Shown: positions 33,385 through 42,275 of the stretch, piece by piece
Position numbering within the stretch: the stretch's first letter is position 1
How the letters are laid out: the number at the start of each line of letters is the position of its first letter
Source: Neobacillus sp. WH10
GTDB taxonomy: Bacteria; Bacillota; Bacilli; Bacillales; Cytobacillaceae
NCBI RefSeq assembly: GCF_030123405.1
Contig: NZ_CP126110.1
Location: 4,836,001 to 4,900,000 of the forward strand
Length of the DNA: 64,000 nt
Direction: 5' to 3'
Program-made: the position numbers and the translations under genes
The notes under the pieces: model-generated
Seen by the model: the letters and a program-made list of their open reading frames with translations, nothing else
Databases searched by the model: none
Told to the model about the DNA's origin: nothing

Positions 33385-33885
33385 TTAATTGAGTTCCACC
33401 TTGATAATTTCTGTTTCCCCACTTTTCACTTCTGAAAAGTTTACGCGGTTCAGTTCCTTCACTACCTCGAAATTCGTTACAACCACAGGGGTAATGATAT
33501 CGGCAGCCTTTTGTTGGATCAATTCAATAGAGAAGCTGATGAGCTTTGTTCCGGCTGATACTTTGTCCCCAACCTTAACAAACGTTTCAAATCCCTCCCC
33601 TTGCATATTGACCGTATCAAGGCCAATATGTATAAGGATTTCCAGCCCTTGTTTGGATTTGAGCCCTATGGCATGTTTAGTTGGAAAAATGGAGATGACT
33701 TCACCATCAATAGGAGCTACGACCACCCCTTCTGATGGTACGATGGCAATTCCATCACCTATCATCTTTTCAGCAAACGTTGGATCCGGCACTTCTTCAA
33801 TTGGGACTAACCGACCAGTTACCGGGGATAAAAGAGTTTCTTGTTTTTTTGTTGAATTTAGACCAAATAATTTTTTAAACATCAT
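33385..33885 (-). CDS. Single-domain PTS glucose-type EIIA protein (YpqE-like)
   Basis: Cytoplasmic phosphocarrier of 166 aa of the EIIA-Glc (Crr) family. The phospho-His is in LEILIHIGLDTVNMQG, and the second active-site His is in FPTKHAIGLKS. The N-terminus ETLLSPVTGRLVPIEEVPDP is typical. It takes phosphate from HPr and passes it to an EIIB partner. No EIIBC gene is adjacent, as for B. subtilis YpqE. A nanE remnant (34107-34220) lies just upstream, so a former amino-sugar operon may have decayed here. Either of two adjacent ATGs (33885 or 33882) may be used. Confidence 0.92.
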   Translation of the reverse strand: MMFKKLFGLNSTKKQETLLSPVTGRLVPIEEVPDPTFAEKMIGDGIAIVPSEGVVVAPIDGEVISIFPTKHAIGLKSKQGLEILIHIGLDTVNMQGEGFETFVKVGDKVSAGTKLISFSIELIQQKAADIITPVVVTNFEVVKELNRVNFSEVKSGETEIIKVELN

Positions 33886-34106
33886 AATAATCTCCTTTTG
33901 GATCGTTTACTTAAATAGAAAACCTTGCAGAAATAGGATACCGCTACTTCAAACGGTATCCTGTCCATTCTGTAATTAGAAATGCTAATCCAAAGTTGGA
34001 CAATATGACTGTTGTCAGGCCCTCTTTGAAGCAATAGAACCGCCCACATGCTTTATAGTTTGAAATATTTCTTTATCAGATAAGGATGAGTAAATACTTA
34101 GAAAAC

Positions 34107-34220
34107 TTACACCATAATTTCAAAAGCTCTTTTCAGCATATCAGGGTTCATAATATTTCCTTCCACTATGACAGGAATGGACACTTCTTTAAGTATATTT
34201 TTGTAAAAAGCAAAGTCATT
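34107..34220 (-). pseudogene. Remnant of an N-acetylmannosamine-6-phosphate epimerase (NanE-like) gene
   Basis: A 37-codon minus-strand frame includes KEVSIPVIVEGNIMNPDM, followed by KRAFEIMV and a stop. This resembles the strand-loop segment of NanE (IPVIAEGNI-TPE-A). There is no start codon with a ribosome site and no upstream half, and the following sequence does not continue the family. It is an inactivated fragment. The surrounding gap (33886-34350) also holds a hairpin GGATACCG-CGGTATCC at about 33935-33962 and no gene. Confidence 0.45.
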
Positions 34221-34350
34221 CCCCTATAGTTTACTACCATTTTTTTCATTTGTATAATGATAAAGGGTTGTAGAGATACAAAAAATTCCAACAAACCAGA
34301 AAGACCTTTCACCAAGGAGGGGTATCCCTCACATCTTCAGACCCCTCCAA

Positions 34351-34381
34351 AATAATAAAAAGCCAGGCGTAGTGCCTGGCT
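34351..34381 (-). terminator. Terminator of the YVTN-repeat protein gene
   Basis: On the minus strand AGCCAGGC (34381-34374) and GCCTGGCT (34368-34361) pair around a 5-nt loop and are followed by TTTTATTATTTT. A second hairpin, GGAGGGGT/ACCCCTCC, follows at 34315-34348. Confidence 0.85.
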
Positions 34382-34405
34382 CAGATAAATTTCCCCTTGG
34401 TTACA

Positions 34406-35788
34406 TTATTCACTTTTTTCCATAAAATGTTTGTTAATAATATACCAGATATTGTTTACGCCTTGTCCTTTTGTATCGCCTGGCTGTTGATCTTTGATAA
34501 AGTAATAAAGAGGATACCCTTTATAGGTTGTTTGCTTCTGCCCATCTTCCCTTGTAATCGTTCCAAAATCTTTTTTATGAAACCCTTCCGATGCCTTAAT
34601 ATTTTCTGCATAAAACGGCGGCCAAATCTCAAGACATTTTCCTAAACAATTGCTGATGCCCGGTGTATCCTTTGTAAAATAGTAAAGCGTCATTCCTTCC
34701 TGATCCGCTAGATATTTTCCAACCTCATCGGATTTTAAAACCTGAAGCCTGTAGGAACGCTTCTCACTTATCGTATCTATGATCGTGCCGCTGTTCACAT
34801 CGACTTTGGAAATGGACAGATCACGATTAAGTACATAAGCACGGGCCCCATCCTGACTAAATGCGATTGCTTGGCGTGGCTCCAGAAATCCTTTAATCGT
34901 CCCGGTAATACGGTTGTCTGAAACGCTGATAACATTGATTGTGTTGTCTGCTTTGTTGCTGGCAAATAGGAGCTTTCCATCTGGCGACAATGCTGCCCCA
35001 TATGGCTCGCGTCCAACTTTTATTTCATCGACGATTTCACCCTGAGCGAGATCTACCACAGAAATACTGTCACGGCCGCTGTTTGCTGCATACAACGTAC
35101 TTCCATCAGCACTTACAGATATCGCGCGAATCATAGAAAATCCATTTATCTCACGAACGATAGTCTTAGCAGCCGTATCAATTACGGATACTTTGTCACC
35201 TTTAAAATTTGTAACAAATACAAATTTCCCATCGTGTGAGACGACAATCCCTTGACGCGGCTGGGAAAACCCAGGGATAACGGTAACAGGCTTGCGTTTT
35301 TCAAGATCGACAACCGTTACTGAACTCTGAGCCTGGTTGTTAACGTACATCGTACGCCCATCAGGGCTGACCGCTGTTCCAAATGCTCCTTGCCCAACCA
35401 CTATCTCATCTTTCAGTTTTAGTGTTTTTGTATCATAAAATCGTAAGGAACCCAGCGTACTGTCCGAGACGACAAACTGTGCCCCACCCCCTATGAACAC
35501 GATATTCCTTGGCGTGACAAAGCCCTCGATCTTTTTTTTCAAGGTGCCTTTTACAAGGTCGAACACGAGGATGATGTGTTCACGGCTATCTGAGACAACC
35601 CCGGTCTTTTCATCTGGACTTACTGCCAGCGAATTATTCGTAATGTAGGTGTCAAAACCAGTTTCAGGCTTCTCTTGATTATTTTCATGACCAGAGGCAA
35701 AAATCGTAGTTGGAAGCATGTAAAGAAATACTAGGACAGCCGCCAAAACACTTCTCCATTTCATTTTTTTCAAAGAATAACGTTTCAT
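34406..35788 (-). CDS. Secreted YVTN beta-propeller protein with C-terminal secreted-repeat domain
   Basis: Exported protein of 460 aa. The signal peptide ends MLPTTIFASG. Residues of about 45-335 form seven propeller blades with YVTN-type repeats (AVSPDGRTMYVNNQAQSSV, VSHDGKFVFVTNF, SPDGKLLFASNKADNTI). The C-terminal 110 residues carry two units of the secreted-repeat family (PF03640 type): MTLYYFTKDTPGISNCLGKC-EIWPPF and YPLYYFIKDQQPGDTKGQG. The Cys pair could form a disulfide. Such repeat units are found in redox-linked lipoproteins; the function is unknown. The gene stands alone between two terminators. Confidence 0.88.
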   Translation of the reverse strand: MKRYSLKKMKWRSVLAAVLVFLYMLPTTIFASGHENNQEKPETGFDTYITNNSLAVSPDEKTGVVSDSREHIILVFDLVKGTLKKKIEGFVTPRNIVFIGGGAQFVVSDSTLGSLRFYDTKTLKLKDEIVVGQGAFGTAVSPDGRTMYVNNQAQSSVTVVDLEKRKPVTVIPGFSQPRQGIVVSHDGKFVFVTNFKGDKVSVIDTAAKTIVREINGFSMIRAISVSADGSTLYAANSGRDSISVVDLAQGEIVDEIKVGREPYGAALSPDGKLLFASNKADNTINVISVSDNRITGTIKGFLEPRQAIAFSQDGARAYVLNRDLSISKVDVNSGTIIDTISEKRSYRLQVLKSDEVGKYLADQEGMTLYYFTKDTPGISNCLGKCLEIWPPFYAENIKASEGFHKKDFGTITREDGQKQTTYKGYPLYYFIKDQQPGDTKGQGVNNIWYIINKHFMEKSE

Positions 35789-36075
35789 TAATTACACTCC
35801 TTAATTGTATTTTTGCTTTTCATTGTAGTAAACGAAGCGTTCTTCTTTTCAGTTTGATATTTTTTAAAAAATTTTTTCAAGAAGTACTGTCCTATTGGCA
35901 GATGGCACTAAACAAACGGTGATAATTCCGCATTACTGTAAACTATCGATAATAAAGTAACATTCCACAATCAAATAGAAATATAAAAAAACACCCGATT
36001 GGCAAGCCCCTAAGTGGGAAGAATGTGGCGTAGTTGCACTTATACCTGATAGAAAAGTTATACTTCCATATCAAC

Positions 36076-36110
36076 AAAAATAACCAAGGGAATATCCCTC
36101 GGTTATTTTT
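36076..36110. terminator. Bidirectional terminator after the RND pump gene
   Basis: AAAAATAACC and GGTTATTTTT pair with an inner GGGA-ATAT-CCC hairpin, and T-runs occur on both strands. It serves the minus-strand pump gene. The rest of the gap 35789-36178 shows no convincing gene. Confidence 0.75.
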
Positions 36111-36178
36111 GAATCTTTTCTATTAAGATACCCTTTAAGGTCATGTCGTGAACCAATCTTATTCCGAACCTGAATTGA

Positions 36179-39100
36179 CTAGTTTTCTTCCACTTCTCTC
36201 CGGTTTTTCTTAAACATCTTAGACAAGATTTCATAAACAATTGGCACAATAATCAACGTTAATAATGTTGAACTTGTTAAGCCACCGATTACGGTAATAC
36301 CAAGACCTTTGGAGATTAAACCTCCACCGCCACCTGCACCAAGTGCTAATGGGATTAACGCACCGATTGTTGCGATAGCAGTCATGAGAATTGGACGTAA
36401 ACGTGTTGCACCCGCTTCTAGAACCGCTTCACGCATACCTAAGCCATCACGTTCCATATGAATAATCCTGTCTACTAGCACGATGGCGTTCGTAACTACG
36501 ATACCAATTAACATCAATAGCCCCATCATGACAGAGACAGAGATGGTTTCCCCAGCGATTAACAAACCAACAAATGAACCGATGACCGCAAACGGTAACG
36601 AGAATAGGATCGCAAATGGTGCGACACCTTCACGGAAGGTTACCACAAGGATGAAGTACACGATGGCGATCGCCGCAAGCATGGCGACACCAAGCTGTGT
36701 AAATGTCTCGGTCATATCTGCCTGTACCCCGGCAACGGCGACGGATACACCTTTTGGTAAATCTAATTTATCTACTTCTTTACCCACTTTAGAGGTTACT
36801 TTTGAAATATCTTCAGATTTAATTTTTCCAGAAACGGTTGCGTAGTACTCGCCTTTACTACGTGCAAGTGTATTTTGTGTTGTCCCTTTTTTCACAGTAA
36901 CAAGTTCAGAAAGAGGCATTGTTGTACCCATTGCAGTTGGTACTTGTTTTGCTAAAAGATCATCGATCGATTCAGGCTGGGCAGCTTGTTCCTGCTGGAC
37001 GATGACATCTAAGGAGTTGCCGTCTTTTTCAACCGTTGTTAACACATCTTGCGTTTTTTGCGGGCTTAACATCATCACAAGCTGTCCCGTTGTTAACCCG
37101 TACTTCAACAAGTTAGCTTGCTCAACCCTGAAAGTATACTCGACATAAGCATCCTCTGCACTGGTCGTCACATCTTTCAAGTCATCATGTTTCTTCAACA
37201 CTGACTCAACCTTTTTCACAGATTGATTTAGCTTGTTTAAATCCTCACTGTAAAGGGTGTAGCTGACTTCATTTTCCGCCCCTGACATTGAAGAGAAGTT
37301 TTGGCTCTTCCATTTGCCTGATTGATTAAGGCCGGTAACATACTTTTCAATTTTTCCCTTAACCTCTGGGAAATTCTTTATGTCTGGGTCAAAAATTAAG
37401 TACATCAAGCCACCGCCTGAGCCGCCGCCCATCATGGCAGACATCTCATCGCCTTCTTCAGTAACAGATACCTGAACGATATCAATATCGTCCCGTTTCA
37501 GCATCTGATCTTCGACCACTTTAACATTCGCTACTGTTTCTTCTTTAAGTTCGCCGGCTTTTGGTGTGTACGTTAAGTACATCACTTTTTCCTCTTCGCT
37601 GCCCATGAAGCTAAAGCCGATTAATGGTGTTAAGGCCAAACTTCCAGCTAATAAAACAACAGCAAGAATCGAAGTAATCACTTTATGGTTAAGAACCTTT
37701 TCCAGGAACCACTTATACCATTTTGCCAGTTCACCAGTTTCTTTATGGCTTTTTGCTGTTTTTGCACCATATAACTTCTTCTTAAATAAGAAGTGGGAAA
37801 GAGCCGGAACGATAGTAATCGCTACAAGTAATGAAGCCCCAAGGGAAAACGCCATCGTTAAGGCAAACGGTGCGAAAAGCTCGCCAACCATACCGCTTAC
37901 AAAGATCAGTGGCGCAAATACTGCAACTGTTACTAATGTGGAGGACATAATTGGTTTGAACATTTCAATCGTCGCTTCACGAATAAGTGCGCGGCCGGTT
38001 AATTTTTCTTCTTTTAAATGCAGTCTTCGATATATATTTTCTACGACGACAATTGAGTCATCTATGACTCGCCCAATCGCAACCGTAATCGCACCAAGCG
38101 TCATAATATTCAGTGTAATATCCATCCAGTGCAGCAGCAGTAATGCCATGAAAATCGAAACTGGAATCGATACAATTGAAATAATCGTAGATTTAAAATC
38201 ACGCAAGAATAATAGGATGATTAATACGGCAATTAAACCGCCAAATACCGCTTTTTCAATCATCGTGGTGACCGAATCTTCAATCGGTTTACCTTGGTCA
38301 AGGGTGACATCAATGTCGAGACCGTCATACTTTTTCTTTTCATCTTTTATTAGCTTTTTCACCTTGTTTACAACATCAACGGTGTTCGCTTGTTGACCTT
38401 TGACAATTTGAATCGCAATCGCATCTTTTCCGTTTGTCCGGGAAATAGATTGTACTTTACCGACTGTTTCAATTGTCGCAATGTCGCTAAGCTTTACAAA
38501 TGGAGAAGGATTTGTTGCTGATGGTGTGACAGGAATCAGCATATTCTTTAATTCATCAGCCGTCATGAACTTGCCGTCGACGGCGACCGCCTGCTCACCT
38601 TCTTTAAACTCGTAAAGTCCTAAGGAAACTGACATGTTGCTTGCTTGAATCATTTGCTTAACGCTATCTTCAGTTAAACCGAACTCAGCCATTTTGGCTT
38701 TGTTATACGTAAGATCTACTTCTTCAATATGCTGGCCGGCAATCGTAGCTGACGCAACACCCTCGATTTTCTGGATTTTTGGAAGTAGACTTTCTTCTAC
38801 TGTTGACGTTAATTCAACAATATCCTCTTTTGAACTACTTACACTTAGAGCCACAACCGGCATCATATTCATGCTAATCGCTGTCGTTGTCGGCTTTTGT
38901 GCCCCTTCCGGGAGTTTTAAGGAATCTAAAGCCGATTTTAATTCACGTTTCGCCTCATCCATATCAATTCCGTATTCGTATTCTACTTGAATACTGGACA
39001 TATTAGAATAAGAATTGGAGTAAACGGCTTTCACGTGATCAAGGCCTTCTACCGCTTTCTCGATCGGCATGGATACATCTTTCATCACTTTCTCAGGAGT

Positions 39101-39265
39101 AGCTCCCGGATAGACATCCATGACCATTAAGTATGGAATCGAGATATTCGGTATCGTCTCCATATTCATTCGTGTACCTGAATAAATACCAGATACCGTA
39201 ATGATGATGGTAAGTAGCCATACTGCTAATTTATTCTTCAGGACAAAATTAACTAACCCTTTCAC
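36179..39265 (-). CDS. RND-family efflux transporter (SwrC/AcrB-like)
   Basis: Proton-driven inner membrane transporter of 1028 aa with twelve membrane segments and two large extracytoplasmic loops. The N-terminus is LVNFVLKNKLAVWLLTIIIT. The proton-relay Asp pair lies in AIGRVIDDSIVVVENIYR, and the family motif GATRLRPILMTAIATI lies near the end. There is no adjacent membrane-fusion protein or outer-membrane channel, as expected in a Gram-positive. B. subtilis SwrC exports surfactin. The start is GTG 39265 after a GGGTAGGTG site. It is divergent from a TetR gene, and its promoter spacer carries an inverted repeat. Confidence 0.94.
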   Translation of the reverse strand: MKGLVNFVLKNKLAVWLLTIIITVSGIYSGTRMNMETIPNISIPYLMVMDVYPGATPEKVMKDVSMPIEKAVEGLDHVKAVYSNSYSNMSSIQVEYEYGIDMDEAKRELKSALDSLKLPEGAQKPTTTAISMNMMPVVALSVSSSKEDIVELTSTVEESLLPKIQKIEGVASATIAGQHIEEVDLTYNKAKMAEFGLTEDSVKQMIQASNMSVSLGLYEFKEGEQAVAVDGKFMTADELKNMLIPVTPSATNPSPFVKLSDIATIETVGKVQSISRTNGKDAIAIQIVKGQQANTVDVVNKVKKLIKDEKKKYDGLDIDVTLDQGKPIEDSVTTMIEKAVFGGLIAVLIILLFLRDFKSTIISIVSIPVSIFMALLLLHWMDITLNIMTLGAITVAIGRVIDDSIVVVENIYRRLHLKEEKLTGRALIREATIEMFKPIMSSTLVTVAVFAPLIFVSGMVGELFAPFALTMAFSLGASLLVAITIVPALSHFLFKKKLYGAKTAKSHKETGELAKWYKWFLEKVLNHKVITSILAVVLLAGSLALTPLIGFSFMGSEEEKVMYLTYTPKAGELKEETVANVKVVEDQMLKRDDIDIVQVSVTEEGDEMSAMMGGGSGGGLMYLIFDPDIKNFPEVKGKIEKYVTGLNQSGKWKSQNFSSMSGAENEVSYTLYSEDLNKLNQSVKKVESVLKKHDDLKDVTTSAEDAYVEYTFRVEQANLLKYGLTTGQLVMMLSPQKTQDVLTTVEKDGNSLDVIVQQEQAAQPESIDDLLAKQVPTAMGTTMPLSELVTVKKGTTQNTLARSKGEYYATVSGKIKSEDISKVTSKVGKEVDKLDLPKGVSVAVAGVQADMTETFTQLGVAMLAAIAIVYFILVVTFREGVAPFAILFSLPFAVIGSFVGLLIAGETISVSVMMGLLMLIGIVVTNAIVLVDRIIHMERDGLGMREAVLEAGATRLRPILMTAIATIGALIPLALGAGGGGGLISKGLGITVIGGLTSSTLLTLIIVPIVYEILSKMFKKNRREVEEN

Positions 39266-39307
39266 TATTACACCTACCCTTAATTGACTTCATGCGCTCA
39301 ATTATTT

Positions 39308-39336
39308 ATAATAATGACCAATGAGTCATTTGTCAA
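39308..39336 (-). promoter_or_regulatory. RND pump promoter with operator in the spacer
   Basis: On the minus strand TTGACA (39331-39336), 17 nt and TATTAT (39308-39313) make a near-consensus promoter. The spacer holds the inverted repeat AATGAC-6 nt-GTCATT (39313-39330). This fits binding by the divergent TetR protein, which would shut off the pump and possibly its own gene. Confidence 0.65.
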
Positions 39337-39364
39337 CTAAAGACCATAGGAGCGATACAATAAA

Positions 39365-40195
39365 ATGGTTAAAAAACAGTTAATTATGGAAAAAGCGTTA
39401 GAGCTTTTTGCAAAGCAAGGGTTTGAAGCCACATCCGTCCAACAGATAACTGAGCATTGCGGGATTTCCAAAGGTGCTTTTTACTTATCCTTCAAGTCAA
39501 AGGACGAATTGATCACCGCAATAATTGACGACTTTATGATGCAAATTACCTCTGACATTGACTACATAGTCAAAAATACAAAAGATGAGCAGATTTTATA
39601 TGAATTTTATTATGCTATCTATCATTTTTTTCAAAAGCATTCTGATTTCGCTAATGTTCTCATTAAAGAGCAGTCGCACACATTTAATAAAGAACTCATT
39701 TTAAAAATGCAATACTACGAAAAAGTAATCGAGAACGCGATCTTATTGATGATTGAACGGTTATATGGTGATAGGGTCAAGGATACAAAATATGACTTAA
39801 TTTATTGTATTAAAGGCTTTATGAGTACGTATTCACAGTTATTTGTATTCTATAATGTTCCGTTGGATTTAAAGTTACTGGCGAAGTCGCTTGTGGAAAA
39901 AACAACTTTACTGGCGCAGCATACGACTGCTCCATTTGTTACACAAGAGCTTAGTCAACTGGTCAAGCAGCCGATGAATGAAGAAGTAACGAAGGAACAG
40001 ATCCTCGAAATCATCGTACAAAAGATTGATGAAATGGAAGAGTCAATTGAAAAAGAATCGTTAATCTTACTAAAGCAGCATCTACTCGAACCGACATTAA
40101 GCCCTGCTATAGTAAAAGGATTACTCGAAAATATTCGAAATCATCCTCATTGTAAGTGGATTTCTTATTTACTTCGGCGGTATTTTGAGTTTTAA
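39365..40195 (+). CDS. TetR-family regulator of the RND pump
   Basis: Repressor of 276 aa, longer than usual for the family (about 200). The HTH region reads IMEKALELFAKQGFEATSVQQ and CGISKGAFYLSFKSKDEL. The ligand domain is followed by an extra C-terminal helical region (about residues 200-276) with KEQILEIIVQKIDEMEESIE. It is divergent from the SwrC-like gene with 99 nt between starts. This layout is typical for TetR control of RND pumps. A strong terminator follows. Confidence 0.9.
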   Translation: MVKKQLIMEKALELFAKQGFEATSVQQITEHCGISKGAFYLSFKSKDELITAIIDDFMMQITSDIDYIVKNTKDEQILYEFYYAIYHFFQKHSDFANVLIKEQSHTFNKELILKMQYYEKVIENAILLMIERLYGDRVKDTKYDLIYCIKGFMSTYSQLFVFYNVPLDLKLLAKSLVEKTTLLAQHTTAPFVTQELSQLVKQPMNEEVTKEQILEIIVQKIDEMEESIEKESLILLKQHLLEPTLSPAIVKGLLENIRNHPHCKWISYLLRRYFEF

Positions 40196-40200
40196 AAAGG

Positions 40201-40246
40201 AAGAAAGGCAGAACGCTAATACTTATAGCATTCTGCCTTCTTTTTA
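40201..40246 (+). terminator. Terminator of the TetR gene
   Basis: AAGGCAGAA and TTCTGCCTT form the outer stem with an inner GCT/AGC pair, followed by CTTTTT. Confidence 0.85.
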
Positions 40247-40264
40247 ATTCATAAATAACTAGAT

Positions 40265-40277
40265 GGTGCTTGGCATC
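40265..40277. repeat. Small palindrome, second copy of the GGTGCCTGGCACC family
   Basis: GGTGCTTGGCATC with flanks TAGAT and TGG matches the copy at 23398-23410 except for two C-to-T changes. Both changes turn a G-C pair of the hairpin into G-U, so the RNA fold is kept. Confidence 0.6.
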
Positions 40278-40442
40278 TGGCTTCTCATTAGAACCTGAAT
40301 ATATTATCAAAGCCACTTCTATGGATTCAATCTCGATTTTTATCATGATTCATGTTACAAGTCGTTTTCGATCCAGGTCTCTGATTCTATACCGAAAACG
40401 AGGTATGTTTTTTATATTTTTCGGAGGTCAAATTATAGGGAA

Positions 40443-40458
40443 TCTAGAATATTCTAGA
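40443..40458. promoter_or_regulatory. Perfect 16-bp palindrome upstream of the PNPOx genes
   Basis: TCTAGAATATTCTAGA is a perfect palindrome 100 nt before the first gene. Another inverted repeat, TCGTTTTCG/CGAAAACGA, lies at about 40362-40400. They are candidate regulator sites for the two genes that follow. No better promoter hexamers are visible in the 40247-40557 gap. Confidence 0.45.
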
Positions 40459-40557
40459 TAATAGAAAGACACCTGGTAAGCTGTAACTAATTTTAATCCA
40501 ACCACAGCTTTAAACTTATTAATTAAATTTGAAATAAAACCAAATCTGGGGGGTTAT

Positions 40558-41040
40558 ATGATACTGGATCATACTGTCGTCAATTTTTTACAAAGAACAG
40601 AACCTTTATTTATTCATCTTGCCGTCTCAAATGTTGATAGACACCCTATTTCTGTACGTGGTTTTGGAGTGAAAATCGATGATGGGATAGATTGTCTCAA
40701 TATCTATATCCTCAAAGCACAGACAGAAAAGGTTCTCTCCTATTTATCATCAGGCAATGGCGTAGTTGCTTGTTTATTTACGGATGGATTTTCAAACGAA
40801 TCCTATCAAATAAAAGGGAAGTTCATAAACTATAAAGCTTCAACTAGAGAAGATCTTGAAATATTAACCGGATATCGAAAAAGCAGCCTTATATTGTTTC
40901 CAAAAATGTATGCGAAATTTCCACTTTCAACAGCTATTTGTGATGTTATTTCATACAAAGCAGAAGAGATCTTTGTCCAAACACCTGGACCCTACGCAGG
41001 GAGCAAGTATCAAAAGGGGGACGCCATCAATGATTCCTAA
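40558..41040 (+). CDS. FMN-binding split-barrel (PNPOx-like) protein, 160 aa
   Basis: Small cytoplasmic protein with the strand pattern of the pyridoxamine-5-phosphate oxidase-like split barrel: EPLFIHLAVSNVDRHPISVRG, then VVACLFTDGFSNESYQIKGKF and EIFVQTPGPYAGSKY. Sequence similarity is weak, so the fold call is moderate. A GGGGGG ribosome site lies 4 nt from the ATG. Its last 11 nt overlap the next gene, which has its own PNPOx-like domain. The two probably act together, perhaps as a flavin-linked sensor pair; that is inference. Confidence 0.65.
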   Translation: MILDHTVVNFLQRTEPLFIHLAVSNVDRHPISVRGFGVKIDDGIDCLNIYILKAQTEKVLSYLSSGNGVVACLFTDGFSNESYQIKGKFINYKASTREDLEILTGYRKSSLILFPKMYAKFPLSTAICDVISYKAEEIFVQTPGPYAGSKYQKGDAINDS

Positions 41041-42187
41041 AGAAATGATGCCAGCACTAATGGGTGCTGTTCCAGCAACTCTAATTACAAGCAGCAAAGA
41101 AGGAATCCCAAATATTACAAATATCTCTCGCATATGGTATGTCGATTCAAACCATGTCGCAATCGCTAATCACATGTTGAAAAAGAGTGTGCAAAATTTG
41201 CAGGAAAACCCTTATGCCTTTATTCGTACGATGGATACTACGAATTTTTCTACATGGGAGCTTGTATTAGAGTATATAGGCTTTAGGACAGATGGTGAGA
41301 TTTTTGCTGAAATGAAAAAGCAATATGAGGTGCTGTCAATGATGTTAGAATCAGTGATGCCCATTACCGTCAATTGTGCTGAACTGTTCACCGTTGTGTC
41401 AGCACGAATTTGTAAAGAGGAGAATAGTCATTTACGTTTACTTACTGAAACCTATCATCCATTATTAGAACAGCTTGAAAAGAAATTTGGATGGGACCGC
41501 TCGGCTGTTTGGATCACAGATAACTTAGCCAATCAGTTACATTTAGCAATAGTTCATGGCCTAGATGAGGAGTCAGCACAAAAAGTTCTCCAGCGAGTAG
41601 CACAATTGTCCTCCCACCAGGAAAAACCTGTCTTCATTAATAATATCCGTTCCCAATATCAATATGCTTTTACAACCTTTCTTAACCAACTGCCGGAAAA
41701 AGAGAAGTTTTCAGTAGAAAATTATCGAAATATTAGTCAAAACTATGTTGCAATTCCAGTTAAAAATAAAGATAAAAAAATAATGGCTGTTATAGGCAGT
41801 CAAAGTAATGATGAGCTTTTCTTTAGTGATTTCAATGAGGACCTTCTTCATATAGCTTCACGAATTCTATCCCAGCTAATTGAAAAACTTCATGGGCTTG
41901 AAGATGATAAAGAACGTCAGAAAATGATTGCTCAAGCATTGGATCGGATTCTTCTAGAAGGATCCAAACGAACAGGGGACAAAAATACCGTCTTAAGCCC
42001 TCGTGAATTACAGGTAGCACTCCAAGTTGCACAAGGTCTATCCAATGAAGAAATTGCCAAGGCTCTTTTTTTAAGTAAACGGACAGTGACAACACATTTA
42101 GAACGGATTTTTCAAAAGCTGTCAATTAACTCCCGTGCTGTCTTAGCAAGCTACATAATTGAAAATGGACTTTCTGATTCTCCGTAA
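41030..42187 (+). CDS. PNPOx-GAF-LuxR regulator
   Basis: Protein of 385 aa. The N-terminal domain (about 1-125) is a PNPOx-like split barrel: MPALMGAVPATLITSSKEGI, NITNISRIWYVDSNHVAIAN. The middle (about 140-300) looks like a GAF domain, and the C-terminus is a LuxR helix-turn-helix (LSPRELQVALQVAQGLSNEE, FLSKRTVTTHLERIFQKLSI). I start at ATG 41030, after AAGGGGGA, not at the upstream frame opening (40910), which lies in the previous gene. A transcription factor with a flavin-type barrel suggests redox or small-ligand sensing. Targets are unknown; the palindrome at 40443 is a candidate. Confidence 0.82.
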   Translation: MIPKEMMPALMGAVPATLITSSKEGIPNITNISRIWYVDSNHVAIANHMLKKSVQNLQENPYAFIRTMDTTNFSTWELVLEYIGFRTDGEIFAEMKKQYEVLSMMLESVMPITVNCAELFTVVSARICKEENSHLRLLTETYHPLLEQLEKKFGWDRSAVWITDNLANQLHLAIVHGLDEESAQKVLQRVAQLSSHQEKPVFINNIRSQYQYAFTTFLNQLPEKEKFSVENYRNISQNYVAIPVKNKDKKIMAVIGSQSNDELFFSDFNEDLLHIASRILSQLIEKLHGLEDDKERQKMIAQALDRILLEGSKRTGDKNTVLSPRELQVALQVAQGLSNEEIAKALFLSKRTVTTHLERIFQKLSINSRAVLASYIIENGLSDSP

Positions 42188-42275
42188 TTAAGAAAAATAC
42201 GTATTTCAACCGATATTTTAAATAGATCACACCACTTATGATATGTTTAAGACTTATGAATAGGTGGTGTTTTTT

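Noticed and set aside
33935..33962. Hairpin GGATACCG/CGGTATCC upstream of the EIIA gene as a terminator or riboswitch
   Set aside because: No T-run on either strand and no conserved riboswitch core around it.
35965..36060. Plus-strand frame with WQAPKWEECGVVALIP just before the bidirectional terminator
   Set aside because: An in-frame stop lies shortly upstream and there is no start codon. It may be a gene tail fragment, but I cannot name it.
37566..38396. 276-codon plus-strand frame opposite the RND pump gene
   Set aside because: Antisense shadow of a long conserved gene, without a ribosome site or recognisable domain.
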